A stretch of 64,000 nt of DNA from Phycomyces nitens (GCA_022702545.1 JAHRBC010000003.1:6448001-6512000); one strand, 5' to 3'; shown: positions 35,063 through 47,942, counted from the stretch's first letter. Numbers and translations: made by a program. The notes: generated by a model not told the origin, from the letters alone.

Positions 35063-37136
35063 ATGCTACTCGATAGCATATCTGGTTTGTCTTTACACCT
35101 TTTTGAGATTGGAGCTTTGTGTGGTGTGGAAAACGAAAACGAAAATACAAGTATATCCTCACATTATCTCAAGAAAAATAAGAATACAGTGCGTTGTTTA
35201 TATACTATTGTTCAAATTCCATTGCAATCAAGTTCCCTGCTGTATAATGGCCAGTTATGACTTGGCATTAAGTGTACGAGTGGCCTGGTGTATAGCTATT
35301 GCGATATGTTAACCTGGGATTATTAGCAAAGAATGATTCGAAATTGGATGTAGAGTTTGTATTTTACTAGGCTGTGATGTGTATACGGCAAACACATCAG
35401 TAGCAAAGTCAACAACTGAACCTAACAACCAAGACTTTGATTGTAACAGGCACTGAAGATAATCTATAAGCAAGTCCTAAGCTTGATATCGATGACCCTC
35501 AGAGCCTATTTACAACCATAAAACTATAGTAATTAGGTTCTGAGGGAATACAACGAATGTTGACATTAATGTTTATAAAGCTTCTAATCGCGGATGCAAC
35601 CAGTACTTTGAATGGGTACTGTTATTGGCCACGGAACTTTCCATACTGTATATTCTTTGGGTAGTATAAAGAATCGTATGAAAAGGTGTGGGTGTTAATA
35701 AAGTGATTGACGGTAGAGATGAAGTGAATGCTCAGATGTAAAGAGTTGGTGATGCATAGTTGTGGACCATGCAAGACCGATTAAAATGAATGTGAGGCTG
35801 TATTGTTGAGTAATGTAAATGGTGCAAGTAGTTGAATGCTGAAAAGGTAAAGACAAGGTGAGAGATTACGCTGAAGGATAAAGATGGTACGCGTAGATTA
35901 TTGTAATGAAGGGTTGGTGATGCATAGATTCTTTTTAGACAGAGTAAAATGAAGATGATATTCAAAGTGCTTGACACCCTCTAAGTATCAAGGCAGTAAT
36001 AATAAATATCAATAAAGTATTATTGATTCATTTTCATTTATTTTTGATTTGGGGTTTTTTTACACCGTGTTTGTTAAGACACATATTGGTGCTCCACAGC
36101 ATTCCCCCACCAATGAGAAAAGCTTAAAAAAAACTCATTTGGGGCTGGGCAGATAAATGTCCTCGCCAGTAATCAGCATATTGCGGGGGGTTTATGTTTG
36201 TGGGGTCATGACAGTGCAAGCACATGTTCGGCAGACCGTACATAGGAGGCAATAGCTGTGGAAAGACAATAATTTATCAACCACTGTGAATAAAGAAAGA
36301 GAGAAAGGAATTGGCAAGTTTCGACCTCTTATTTATAGACAAATCCATCGGTATTTAAATAAAATAAATTTTTAAAACGCAAGTCACGGAGTGGGAATAT
36401 TTTCTTTGGCGGTGGCTTGTAGGTTTTCACGTGAGTTCTATATCATTCTCTTGATAAACACCTAGTAAAAAATACATATTATAGTGTATTTATTATTAAT
36501 CTCTTTACATACAAAGCATCACTCTTTTAAAATATAAAGAAGCTCTTTAAATAGAGGCTACAGTTGCAAGCGTATCTAAAGAATTTATTATTTAGTATCG
36601 CCTATTTAAAAAAAGAGGTTTCTCAAGTACCACATACTACCCGAACCTTTAATCCGTGCTCGTTTATACACACTTTATTACTCTTTTTTACGGTATAATA
36701 TTGTATTTATTAAATAGCTTTGTTATCTAAGCCATATAAAGAGTATTTACTGAATAGAATTCAAGTATAATGCAAAGGATAACATCGTTAAATATTGCAT
36801 TTACATCGAATCGCTCATAATTAATAGATTGGAAAAACAAAATACACAAAAGAAGTATTTAAAGGGCTTTAAAAGGGGTATTAGCTGGTGAATTACAGAA
36901 TTACGGAAGATTAATATCTCATTGTATGGCTATGAAATTATAAAAAGTCCCGCAAAATATACGTGTCGAAACATGTTTTTTGCTAAAATAGACAGGCAAA
37001 AGATGCCTTTACCTACGAATACTTAGAAGGTGTACATATGTTGCCGCTACCTTGAAGAGCTCACAAGCTGTGATGCCGAAGATATGTAAATTTGAACATT
37101 GGATATTCTTGACTAGCCATCAAAAGGTCCTAACTA

Positions 37137-37250
37137 GAGTCCAATCCAGAACATCTGAAATAGATTGAAAGATATGCGTTCAAGGTAAACCAAACACATA
37201 CCACTAAAGTGATTGAGAGATGTTCTGGCCAAAGAGTGTGTGAGTATATG
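37137..37250 (+). pseudogene. Tc1-like transposase C-terminal relic, second copy
   Basis: Starts with the same bases AGTCCAATCCAGAACAT as the relic at 35062 (opposite strand). It continues with shared blocks (TTCAAGG.AAACCAAAC, CACTAAAG.G.TTGA) but has extra stops. It is a second, more decayed copy of the same transposase family. Confidence 0.6.
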
Positions 37251-37634
37251 AAAAGTATTTGTGGTATACACACCACAACCAAGTGAAATACAGACTCCAC
37301 GACCGATCTCTGGTTACAATTTGCTAATGACGCTGACAAGCTAACATCTCAGGAACAGTTACACATCATACGTATACTTTAGATTTCTACAGTTATTATC
37401 AGCCATTGTACAATAGACATTAAATAACACTCACAATATCTGCAAGTTCCTTGCTCTATTTGTCTCTGTATTGTATAATATTTTTTGCCATACTTATGTA
37501 TAATGTCTTTAGGCGACTGTAGGTCATATCAATAAACTGGTACCCACCCAGGTATTGGAAATTGCCATATTCCGGCTTTTGGGCAATATTGAATTTTATT
37601 TAATAGCCCTGGAAACAAAACAATCACTATAGAC

Positions 37635-39091
37635 CTAGAGCTTTCCTGAGATTGGAGTCAAAACTATTTCAGGGTAGCCTGGAACACTGGCATTGAGCCA
37701 ACTTCCACCTAAAAATAAAATAAAATGTCAATTTGACATGTTCTTTGGGAAAAATCCTTTCAAAGCATGCAATTTACCATCTACGACCAAAGTAACACCA
37801 GTGATCCAATTGGAGGCTTCAGAGAAAAGAAAGACGGTGGACTGTGCAATATCTTGGGTGGTTCCCATGCGCTATAGTAATCATGGTGTCATTAGAATGC
37901 AAGAGTCTAGAATCAATTACCTGTAATGGGACAACTGATGGGTCAAACTGAGGGCCAAGTTTAGCCATGCCAACCTATATAATCCAAGTATTAGAATTTC
38001 ATCCATTTATCTTGCAGTCCAAGGGATGTAGCTTACGGTTGATGCCTACAAAGTCGAGTTAGTTATAAACCACATCAAACTTCATTTTTACACTTACAAT
38101 TGGGCCTGGGGAGATACCTGTAACCCCCAAACAAATCGTACAAAGCAAGGTATCTGTTAGTCATGGTTTATCAAATATAGATTTAATATAAGCATACCGT
38201 TTACACCTAAGTTGAAAATATGTGTATAGATTAGTATATATGTATATAAATGATCACCAATGGTACTTACGAATACCGTGTGGACCGAGTTCAACAGACC
38301 AATGCTTGGTAAGTGCCTTTTGAAACCAAAATATGTCAATTACAGAATATATATACAAGTCATGTCAACTTACATCAATAGCTGCCTTTGCGGATCCTGC
38401 GTGCTGCTGGAAAGGAGTGCCTGTGTAGTACAATGTAGCACTCACGTTGATGATAGTTCCCTTGCTGGCCTTCAGGTGAGGCAAGGCAGCCTTGGTAAGG
38501 TTAAAGGTACCTGGGAAAGCAAGATATTTTCAGCCCAAGATTCTTTTGGACCACCAATGTATCTTACCAAGAAGATCAATCTCAATGACAGTGCGGAAAG
38601 CATTATAGGACAAATTATCAAAAGGAGCCAAGAAGTTTCCAGCTGCACCATTAATCAAGAAATCAATCTTTCCGAATCTTTCAATTGTCTTTTTGACAGC
38701 ATCTTCGAGCTGCTCGGGTTTACGGACATCTGCAGCAAATGCACTGTAGGATAAGGTAAGCACAAGAGGAATATATTCAAGCTTTCTTTTTTGCATAGAG
38801 CACAGACGATCTTACATAACTTCACCACCAGTAGATGCACTCATTTCCTTGGCAGCCTTCTCAAGCTTGTCCAGGCTTTGTTTTTTAAGGAACAGGATTA
38901 GGTTTTGAATGTATCGAATTGTAATCTATTGATTCTGACCTTCTGCTAATGATTACAGCCTTGGCACCATGGCGAACAATGGCCTCAGTCATTTCGCGGC
39001 AGATTCCGCTTCCACCACCGGAACAGAGCAAGACTTTTCCAGCAAAGATATTCTCCTTGAAGATTTGGGTTGTAGGGACGGAAGCAGACAT
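37635..39091 (-). CDS. 2,4-dienoyl-CoA reductase, peroxisomal type (SDR family)
   Basis: NADPH-dependent reductase for beta-oxidation of unsaturated fatty acids (SPS19/DECR2 type). Eleven exons inferred: 39091-38940, 38875-38816, 38743-38568, 38510-38374, 38316-38271, 38206-38198, 38117-38098, 38045-38037, 37974-37921, 37871-37778 and 37708-37635 (276 residues). Exons 6 and 8 are each 9 nt and supply Arg-Val-Asn of RVNGISPGPI and Ala-Ser-Thr after it. SDR motifs: cofactor loop SGGGSGIC (24-31), FAADVRKPEQL, FLINGAAGNFLAPFDNLSYN, GTIINVSATLYYTGTPFQQH, GSAKAAIDALTKHW with the active Lys, and the PG motif SPGPI. DECRs lack the usual SDR Tyr and use another geometry; the SAK context fits. The C-terminus is SGKL, close to but not the canonical SKL peroxisomal signal. 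All junctions keep frame and every intron has GT/AG ends. Confidence 0.9.
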
Positions 39092-40837
39092 GATGTTATT
39101 ACTTTGTGATCAATATTCCAGGGCGAAGCTTATATACCTGTGAAAGTCATGTGACCCTGAAATTAAAGCTGACGCATAGAAAATGCACTGGATGTCAAGT
39201 AATGTGGGTATCCTTTTATTAATTAGTTTGGCGTATTATGTTTATTATAGTGTACAAATGGCGCATTGGCCTAATACTGGTCTTGGTGGCCTCAAGTATT
39301 ACTAAATGTTGACAGATTGATATTCTCATTGGCTCACATCATATTTTCTTGACATAATCATAAAATGAATTTCCCCACACAACTGAATAAGCATAATATA
39401 TAATGATTTTATGTAAGCCTAAATCATCATGATTTTTAATAAAGAGGATATTTTTACGTAAGAGTTCCGCTGTCTTTTTTTGGAATTTTTATGTGTTACT
39501 GTGATTTCTTTATCAGGAACACATAAAATAAAGACATTGATTTCCAATATTTATCATTTCAAAGCCTCTCGGTCACCAAGAGGATCCAATGGTGACCAGA
39601 CATTGTTAATAGCCCATAAATATATAAATATATAAAAAAATAACAAGAAAATTGAAACAAACTATACAATTCCAGGAACATTAAACGAATCCAGATACAC
39701 TTTGTATATTTTACAGCCAATAGAATCATTCTATTTCCACAATGTAGCTATATATCATGTATTATTTTATAGGTTAGAAAATCTATTACAGTAGATACAC
39801 ATTCGTATGATAGGCCACTTGACAGACCCAAAATTTGCATAATTTTCTTTCTCTATACAACCACAATATTTCATCTAAATATAAAGACATGCAATGGTTC
39901 TTGTACATATTGGCAGCCAACGCCCAAATAATAATAATAATAATAGAATACATTGATGAAACGAATTATAGACCAATAGGAATGCGTCCCTATTCATGGT
40001 GAGATTTCAATATCTCTTGACATTTCAAAGTGTTCATGTCATAAAATAAGGTATTTATAGAAAGAATTCTAAAGGTCATAGATCAAACTTAAGCTGCCAT
40101 GGTTTATCAATTCCGCAGAGAGAGAGCAATTCGTGTCAATTGTAGTCCAGAATCAAAGATTAGGAGAAAGCCGCTGCTTTACATTTCATAACATATAAAT
40201 CTTGGTGATTTTGAACCTCATTTACTAATGTATAAATCTAATTTAGCTAAAAGATCCCGGGATATCCGCTTGAAGTGATATCAGAACAAGGTAAATTGAG
40301 TAGTCAACTAGTGGAAATCTGCCGTCTGGTCAGATGAGGTGATGTTTTTTTTTTATAGTTGGAAATAATGGGAGTAGAAAAGTCGTTAATAATAAAGGAA
40401 AGAGATATAATATTGATACCACATAAAAGCTTGGCACGAACTCTGTCATGATCTAGAAATGACTGTGGCCTTGGTAAAGGGAAATATCAACAAGTGACAA
40501 TTATTTGGTCAGATATTTTCTTTCCGTTTTCTAACAATATGGCGCTCTGTACTATCCTGGTGCTTATGCCACATTGTATATAAAAAGAGAAAGAAAGAAA
40601 GAAAGAGAGGTGTCTTGTGAATATTTTTTATTTTGTTTTTGTACAGAGCCCAAATCTCAATCCTATCGAGTGTATCTGGGCTTATCTTGTGCATAAGGTT
40701 TGCAAAAATGGGCAAAGAAATAAATAAGCATTGCAGATAAGCTTAAAGTAGTAATCTATAAAACATGGTTAGATATACATCTTTAAGATTTGGAGAGGTG
40801 GCTGGCAAAAGAAATGTAGGGCGACTGGATATTAGAC

Positions 40838-40868
<31 letters not shown>

Positions 40869-42005
40869 TATATCAGCTAGTTTCTCAATATTGGACTATC
40901 TAGGACTACATTCTAGTATGAATATTATTGAACAAAGATTACGTAGAACCAGATCTTGTTTGATGATCTATTGATTACATGTAGGCAAATTTATAAATAT
41001 ACACGTAATATTGGTTGTAGTATTCTCAAAGCAAGGTTTGAATAATTGTTGGTTTCTTGTAAGTTTATTTGTTTCAGCATACTCTGAAACAACATTAATA
41101 CTAACAAAATAGACTATATATCCTGTTTGCATTTGTATAAAGCACATCATCTAAAGAGTTAAATGTTGTCTTGAATCAAGGCCACCGGTAATATACCCTT
41201 TTAATCTGTAAATATCTGAATGAAATGACTTTTATTTTACTTTTCTATCATAGTATATGCGCATCATACATCTCAAGGTGATATTAAGCAAACAATTGTA
41301 TAAACTAATTGCTGCAAGTACATCATCTACATTACAAATCGCTGCCAGTGAAATCCAATTGGCGAGTTTGATTTGATGACTGTCAAAAGATATTATCATG
41401 TAAATAGTTACTACCCGGGTGTTTAGCGTTAAAATATGATTATTAATAATAAAGATGTTTGGATAGTTCAACAAGGCCAAATACCATATAAGCTGATTGC
41501 TGAGATTTGGCTAAGATGAATAACATATACAAATAGTAGCGGGGAAATAGAAAAAAAATGAACAAGTGTTTTTTTTTGACTTGCGATTATCAAGGAAATC
41601 TCTTTAAAGCATAAGATTCTTTGGCTACAGAGCCATAAACACATGTGCAATTCCAAGTAGTTGTCTTTAAAAGAGTGCTAATCTTGCCGTTTAGGTTGAT
41701 TTTGAGTGCACAATGCAAGGTTAGCCAAGGAAGTCAACATCACAAACTATACACTTTTTTATTATTATTGTTATTGTTATTATTATTATTATTGCGTTTT
41801 CTGGTCGGATGATCAAATATATATATAAATCCATGATAAACCACAAGCACCCTTCTTTCCCGCTCATCACATAGACATCTCCGCCTTAATTACCATATAA
41901 GCGTGCTATTTTTTTATCAGATCTTCTTCTTCTTGCACCACGTTTAGTTTTTCCTGTCTTTCCGCTTTTCTTTCCGTTTCTTGTCTCTTTCTCTAGCCCC
42001 CAACT
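39092..42005. other. AT-rich intergenic with one transposase relic
   Basis: About 2.9 kb between the reductase and the velvet gene. It holds the Tc1-like relic at 40324-40727, (ATT)n at about 40841-40868 and 41759-41793, and a CT-rich leader just before the velvet ATG. No functional gene seen. Confidence 0.6.
40324..40727 (+). pseudogene. Tc1-like transposase relic with all three catalytic motif regions, frameshifted
   Basis: Three Tc1/mariner landmarks occur in order on the plus strand but in three different frames: VWSDEVM at 40324 (first acidic region, normally WSDES), QYGALYYPGAYATLY at 40535 (second, normally QQDGAP.H) and QSPNLNPIECIW at 40644 (third, normally QSPDLNPIE..W). Spacing is roughly right for a DD34E enzyme. 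The Asp of QDGA and the Asp of SPD are both altered, and a purine-rich insertion lies between. Non-functional. Confidence 0.65.
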
Positions 42006-43901
42006 ATGTCAAAGACATCGTCAGCACATTCTTATAATTACATATCAAATGATGACCAAGTCAGGATATCTCCAAGGTAACCATTAAATATTTGATCAGA
42101 TAACCATTAGTATGACGTATCCAAAGCGATCAATGTTACCAGCCATACTTATTACTCTTTAAAATAAAATAAAAAGGCAGTTTGTCCTTGGTGCTCGTCA
42201 GCAGCCAATTCAGACGCGCATAAGCACCAATAACGAAAGAGGTACAGATATTGTTTGCATTTAACACAATAGAGCCAAACGTGTATTTACCCGGTTGTTT
42301 CTCCAGATCGTCGGACTCTTGACCCCCCTCCTATCATTCAAATCAGATTACAAGATGCCTCACCACAGGAAACACAGTAAGTCCAATTTTTAGGGTACTC
42401 GAGTCCAGTTTACTCAAGCTGGTTTCTAGAAACTTTTTGCAGTCTCCAACCTTTTTCATGTGTGCCAATCTTGCTCACTGGAGCAATGACAATGAGATCT
42501 ATACACCCAACCACAATGCTCTGTCTGGCCAAGCCGTGTCTTCACTGTACAAACTCAAGGACATTGATAACCATGGTAATTAAAAAAAAAGAAAAAAGTC
42601 AAGATCTTTCTGTGTGTGTGAGAGTGTGTGTGATGCTAAGCCCCAGTTGTTTTTTATCAGATGGAGGGTTTTTTATTTTTGGTGATTTGTCGGTCAAGGT
42701 TGAAGGGAGATTCCGATTGAAATTCACTTTATTTGAGATCACAGCGTAAGTTGCAATTATTCTCTCTATATGATCATGATCCGTGTAACTCAAAAATGGT
42801 TCCAACCTTGTATTCTATACAGTTCAGGTGCCAAAGCTAGTGTGGCAATGTTCTCAGAAATCTTTACAGTCTATTCTGCACGATCTTTCTCAGGAATGCT
42901 GGACTCCACCTTTCTTTCCCGGACCTTCTCTGACCAAGGGGCCCGTATCCGTATCCGCAAAGAACATAGATCCCAATTGTAAGATAACTATAAGAGATAA
43001 TCAAAGATTCAAATCTATTAGAATGAAAAAAACCAAGTTTTTTTTTAAAAAGACGAAACACAGACGCTGACTTTGTCTCTTTGTTATCAGATCTGGGTCA
43101 CGCAAACGAAAACATTCTATTCAAAATTCCCCCGTTAGTCCCGCGCTCACTGAGGCCCATTCGCTCGCATCTTCTGGCTGGTACCCAAGCACAGATGCCT
43201 CTACTTGTCCTGACAAATCCGCAAGCAAGTTTAGACGAGGAGAGGTGGATACGGGTTTTCCCGTAGTTGACACTCATGTCCTAAATCACGCATGTCTTGA
43301 CGAGCCATCCCCAGTGGGATACAATGGCTGGAGATCTCAATCGACCCGTCCGCTCACAGACATGCACCAGGACGTCCCCCATCATATCAGACGGGACAGC
43401 ATGAGCAGCAACAGTGGTACCGAAAGCACCTGTAGCGAGCCAAGTTCAGCGTCACTTCACCTCACACCCTTTCGCTCCTTGCCAAAACCAAGCTTTGTTC
43501 CACTATGTACCACAAAATTCCTCTCTCCGCAACAGCAGGCGTGTAACGACTTTGGCTTCGTGCAACATGCTCTGGACAACCCATTTTCCAGGGCGACCTT
43601 TATTCAATCTGAACACAACAGAACAGAATCTCCGGAAAGACAAACCCCTACAATTTCACCATCTTTGAACAAACACTACAATGAAAACGATTTGGTCCAA
43701 CTGCCACCTATTCGGTACATAATCCCAGACATTCACTTTTCTCCCTCTCCATTCGACAAGGACCAAATGGTAAAGGCCAATGCAGCAGAGGCCATGGTCC
43801 AACTCTCTAGCCATTTTAGCATCGCCCAGAACCCCCAGCCAATTCACCCTACCTGTCTTGTCAATCCAAATATCTATGCCTCCTCCCCTTCTACATTCTA
43901 A
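42006..43901 (+). CDS. Velvet-domain transcription factor
   Basis: Fungal-specific regulator of development and secondary metabolism (velvet family: VeA, VelB, VosA, VelC; an NF-kB-like DNA-binding fold). Seven exons inferred: 42006-42076, 42177-42241, 42307-42376, 42430-42575, 42661-42745, 42823-42978 and 43091-43901 (467 residues). The velvet domain fills exons 2-6 (about residues 25-197): [117 protein letters not shown] and IRIRKEHR. It starts close to the N-terminus and has no internal insertion. Ignoring the intron at 42979-43090 gives a false stop right after the domain. Exon 7 adds a basic GSRKRKHS nuclear-signal-like motif and about 265 Ser/Pro-rich residues, a likely disordered regulatory tail. 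Which velvet subfamily it belongs to cannot be settled by eye. Confidence 0.92.
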
Positions 43902-44830
43902 TTCTTGCACTCCAGACCTTCAATCAATTACACATATACGCCATTCTAGCCAAAAATGGGCCTCGCTGCTTTGTACATTATTCAGTTTAGATGTATTCAT
44001 CCCATCTTCATTTGCATCCCCCCCACCTCTTATTTAAATCACCATTGTAACATTTTCCTCTCTCTTTACAAATCATAAAAATTATCGCCATTTCTTTACA
44101 CCCTCCTCCTCCTCTTCTTCTTTATTCCATCAAATTAGATTTATAATGACTGTAATAAAATATATACATATAAATTCTAGGCGCTATTCATACTGCTAAT
44201 AAATATAGACATGCATATTGTGCCATGGTCTCCTAAATGGGTTTTACTGATAGCATTACACTGTAAAAAAAAAGCAAAAATATACCCAACATACACAATA
44301 TACACAGCATACACAAAAATACAGGCTGTTTATGTAGATCTAATGAATGCAAGCTAATCTTGACCTCTTTTGGGTATTTTTTCCCATTTCAAAAGAATGG
44401 TATTCTACATCATTGGCTTTTTGGGGTCTACAAACATACCAACCAAATGTATTGCAGCATGAAGCATGTTTCTTGGCACCAAAATTGAACAATTTATTAG
44501 ATAACCTATATATATATATATATATTCATTAATATTTAGTTTAATTCACTGTCCAGTATTACCGATGGGCGCTATATTACCCTGTCCTGAGACGATAAGG
44601 CTCTTGAGGTTGCTCAAGTTAATATCGATCATAATGTAAATCGATCGCTTGTGTAAGCCAAGATATCAATCATTTGTTTTAGACTTATTAATTTGCAAAT
44701 CAATACATCAAAAAATAACGTGACTAAAGACATACAAAAGTATGCACTAATAAATACGTCTCCAGGAACATATCGACACACTTATTCCCCCTTGAACTCT
44801 TTATTCTACAAGAACAAAAAAACAATCTCC
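43902..44830. other. Intergenic, no gene seen
   Basis: Velvet 3' region and NUC1 promoter: CT-rich to about 44130, then AT-rich with (TA)n at 44507-44525. Confidence 0.65.
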
Positions 44831-45886
44831 ATGGCTGTCATTACTCAATTTTTCTGGCTTACTGGCGGATTCTGCCTGGGCCTAATGTCAATGGTCTTGT
44901 ATAATCCCAGAGATGCCAGCCATTGTGTAAGCATGGGTCACCATTCCACTCGTGCAGATGCAGGCAGCTCTACTGTCCTGCAGTTTGGCAACCCAGGTAA
45001 GAGGGCAGCTTGTCCGACAAACAATGAACAAACAAGCAAAAAAAAATGTGTACAAAAAAAAACCCTGTTAATTTTCCTATCCGACCCTTTCAGGTCCTAT
45101 TCATGATCTTATCGAACGAGATGCCTATGTCACTTCCTACAATCGTCGTGACCGTATTCCTGACTGGGTTGGCGAACATCTTACGGCAGCATCCATCACC
45201 AAGGGCTCTGGTGTTGACCGTGACAGATCCAACTTCCAAGAAGACACCTCAATTCCATCGCTCTACCGCGCTCTCTTGAGTGACTATAAGCTCAGTGGAT
45301 ATGATCGTGGCCACATGGCTCCAGCAGCAGACGGTGTGGCCACTCAAGAGGCAATGGATCAGACATTCTACCTGACAAACATGTGTCCTCAGGTTGGAGC
45401 AGGCTTCAACCGTCAATGTAAGTCTTGTGTTTCCCATGCCTACCCTAACCACATCTTTTAGACTGGGCCTATTTGGAAGCATTTTGCCGTACCTTGACTG
45501 CATCATATGATGATGTCTATGTCTACACCGGTCCTCTTTTCTTACCCCAGGCCAACAATGCCACCTCTTCAACCACTGTCAAGCGCAAGGCCAAGCGCTC
45601 TGGTCCTTCTGCCTACACAATGACCTATAGTGTCCTCGGCGATGTTCCCAATCTGTCTGTCCCAACCCATTTCTACAAGGTGATCTTGATCCCTACCTCT
45701 TCTGGATACGCACTCGCTGCCTTTGTTCTCCCCAATAAGGCCATCCCAACCAGCACAGCCCTCACTAGTTTCCAGGTCGGACTGGAGGCCATCGAAAAGG
45801 CCTCGGGATTGAACTTCTTTGATAAGCTAGACCGCACCAAGTTCTCTGACCTCTGTAAATCCACCACATGTACAGTCAAGGCCTAG
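44831..45886 (+). CDS. NUC1: Mitochondrial DNA/RNA non-specific endonuclease (NUC1/EndoG family)
   Basis: Mg2+-dependent beta-beta-alpha-Me nuclease of the mitochondrial intermembrane space, acting in mtDNA turnover and cell death. Three exons: 44831-44996, 45094-45417 and 45462-45886 (304 residues). The start gives a hydrophobic N-terminal anchor (residues 5-25, FFWLTGGFCLGLMSMVLYN) typical of this family. Catalytic motif DRGHMAPAAD is at about 126-135 (His129 general base), and the metal-site region is TNMCPQVGAGFNRQYW across the exon 2-3 join. Other family text: FGNPGPIHDLIERDAYVTSYNRRDRIPDWVGEHL, given here in pieces as FGNPGP, RDAYVTSYN and PDWVGEHL; then YVYTGPLFLP, VPTHFYKVIL and AAFVLPN. 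The length is usual for the family and all catalytic residues are present. It is convergent with the MFS gene, 250 bp between stops. Confidence 0.93.
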
Positions 45887-46136
45887 TTTCCCTATTACAC
45901 ACACGCCCTGTTAATTATTATTTCTTTTAAATAATATCGTGTAATGTATGACAAGAGAGGGTCAAGATCTATATTCCTACAAATACCATTTTGGTTTTAT
46001 TGTGAAATAATTAGGCGGGATTTAATAGAAAATAATAACAATGATAATAATAATAATAATAACAATAACAATAATACTAAAGATGTGCAAATAAATAAAT
46101 AATTAAAAAAAAAAGCACATATGCTATATTGACAAT

Positions 46137-47942
46137 TCAGACCATTCGAGATTCATTCTGATCTTCCACCCTATTCCTCTTTTCAATCTCCATTCTCTTG
46201 TTGGGGCTGGTGTAAAAGGAAACAAAGGCCATCATTGGCATTGCCAGACCTGTTGCCATGATCAATCCACGTCTCATGTTCTTTTCTGGAACTCCATGGT
46301 CTTCTCTAAGGGCATCCATTGCCACCAGAAAAATAAGCCCAAACACCTGAGAGCAGATCCAGAGCATGGAACTCGACACGGCTTCGGATACTGGATATGA
46401 ACCTTGGACCAAAGAAATATTCAATATATGCGTGTTGAATTAAAGCCAAACTATATGTGAAGTACAAGAACACCTACATTCTACGCTCAGTTCAAGCGCC
46501 ACGGGCAACAGAGAGAATGTAAAGAAGCCAAGCAGGGCAGATATAGCCATGATTGCACCGAAATTGTTCTCCTTTACTAAGATACAGACAATTTAACCTT
46601 GTTGTACCTATTTTGTTAATATCAATGGCGATACTTACCGACAAACAAAAGGGCAAGATACATGAATCCAACCATGGGTACAAATGCCTTTAATACTAGC
46701 TTGTGTTTCATCGTCCTGTCGACAAACAAGCCAACCAAAACTGCACCCACAATACCCGCAATGATAAATGCTGCACCCAGAAACCCGGCATCATCGACCG
46801 AAACACCATAAGGGCTCACGATCTGTGTCATTAGTGATGTAACGGTCGAAAAGAGGCCGCATGCGATGCCAAAGGTAATGAAAATGATGACGAAATCTCG
46901 GTTCTTCAAGAGCTGGATAACGGCAGTACGAAAGGGAATTGCATGATCCATCTTGGTAAGCGCACTGTAAGACGGAGGTGTCTTTGGCTTGACGGGAATG
47001 AATATCGTAGGAACCAGAATGGCGGTTGTTGCACACGCTATTATGAGAAACTGTCCAGACATTAAGAGATATAGGCATGAATGTCTTCTTTTTTTTTGTA
47101 TTCCTTACACCTATCCACATGTCTGAGGAATCCAATACGATGGCAGGAAGGATCAGATCGGCTACTGCCATGCCGACTGCATTGGCTAGAGAGAGGGAGA
47201 TATTAGATATATTTGCAGCAAAAAGACTATATCAAATATGTGGATCATATTTACCTAGACCGCTCACCATACTTGCCGAGCTACGGCCATTAGAACTGAA
47301 CCAGAGAGAAGCATACTAATACATTTGTTTAGCAATTGATCATAAAAACACTCTTATACTCACGGGTGTGGATGAATTAAGAATAAAAGGCTGACCAAAA
47401 GCACAAATGACCTGTCCGACCATAGCCAGCCCAAACCTCCCAGAGTCATTCTTGACATAGCTAGAAAAGAATCTCAACCAAGACCCCAGGGTTTGAAGGG
47501 AGGCGCCAAGGAGGATCTAAGGAGAACAATATAAGCCCATTTTCTGTTGTATTAAAAAAGAAGTTATCGAAATTGTCTCTTTCTAGATTCGACAGCCAAA
47601 AAATCAACTTACGCCAGTCTTTATGCTATAATGATCAAAAACATAGCTAGATATTGGGCCAGCAATGATATATGTTAGCAAAAAAACATTGCTGAACCAA
47701 TTCACCAAGGTCAGTCCAATGTCTCCAAAGAATTCTGAAGCGTAGTCTGGAACTGGGGCGACAGCGAGCCAATTCAGCGAGGACACAATGTTCAATAGTC
47801 CAATGAGAAGCAGGCCGTAGAAGCGGATACGATATGTCCGGAATTGAGGTTGTTCCACTCTCTCTTTTGTATCGACCGAGAACTTTTCAGCGTCAAGAGG
47901 TGTTTGTGGTACTTGCTTTGATGATTCTTGATCATTATCCAT
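46137..47942 (-). CDS. MFS transporter of SLC49/FLVCR type
   Basis: Polytopic major-facilitator protein; animal relatives (FLVCR1/2, SLC49A3/4) move heme, choline or related solutes. Seven exons inferred: 47942-47613, 47516-47364, 47315-47255, 47185-47109, 47050-46639, 46576-46478 and 46402-46137 (465 residues). Met at 47942 is chosen because upstream in-frame sequence is a Phe/Lys-rich stretch that looks like leader. The N-terminus is hydrophilic; then membrane segments begin at FYGLLLIGLLNIVSSLNWLA. Family-like texts are LVNWFSNVFLLTYIIAGP, GQVICAFGQPFILNSSTP, YASLWFSSNGRSSASMVSGL, AVGMAVADLILPAIV, GLFSTVTSLMTQIVSPYG and LLPVALELSVECSYPVSEAV. The Leu-Glu-Leu...Cys-x-Tyr-Pro block is typical of SLC49-like carriers. 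About twelve segments fit the length. Substrate unknown. Divergent from the uL4 gene. Confidence 0.85.

Larger units (their letters stand above)
34411..37634. other. AT-rich region with transposase relics
   Basis: About 3.2 kb without a functional gene. It contains the two Tc1-like scraps listed separately, a hairpin-forming CCCTCAGAGCC/GGTTCTGAGGG pair near 35498-35546, and a direct repeat (GTTGGTGATGCATAG) at about 35746 and 35911. Confidence 0.6.

Noticed and set aside
37019..37032. ATACTTAGAAGGTG identical to the left border of the foldback element
   Set aside because: Only about 14 bp match and the following bases differ, so it is most likely chance and not a second copy.
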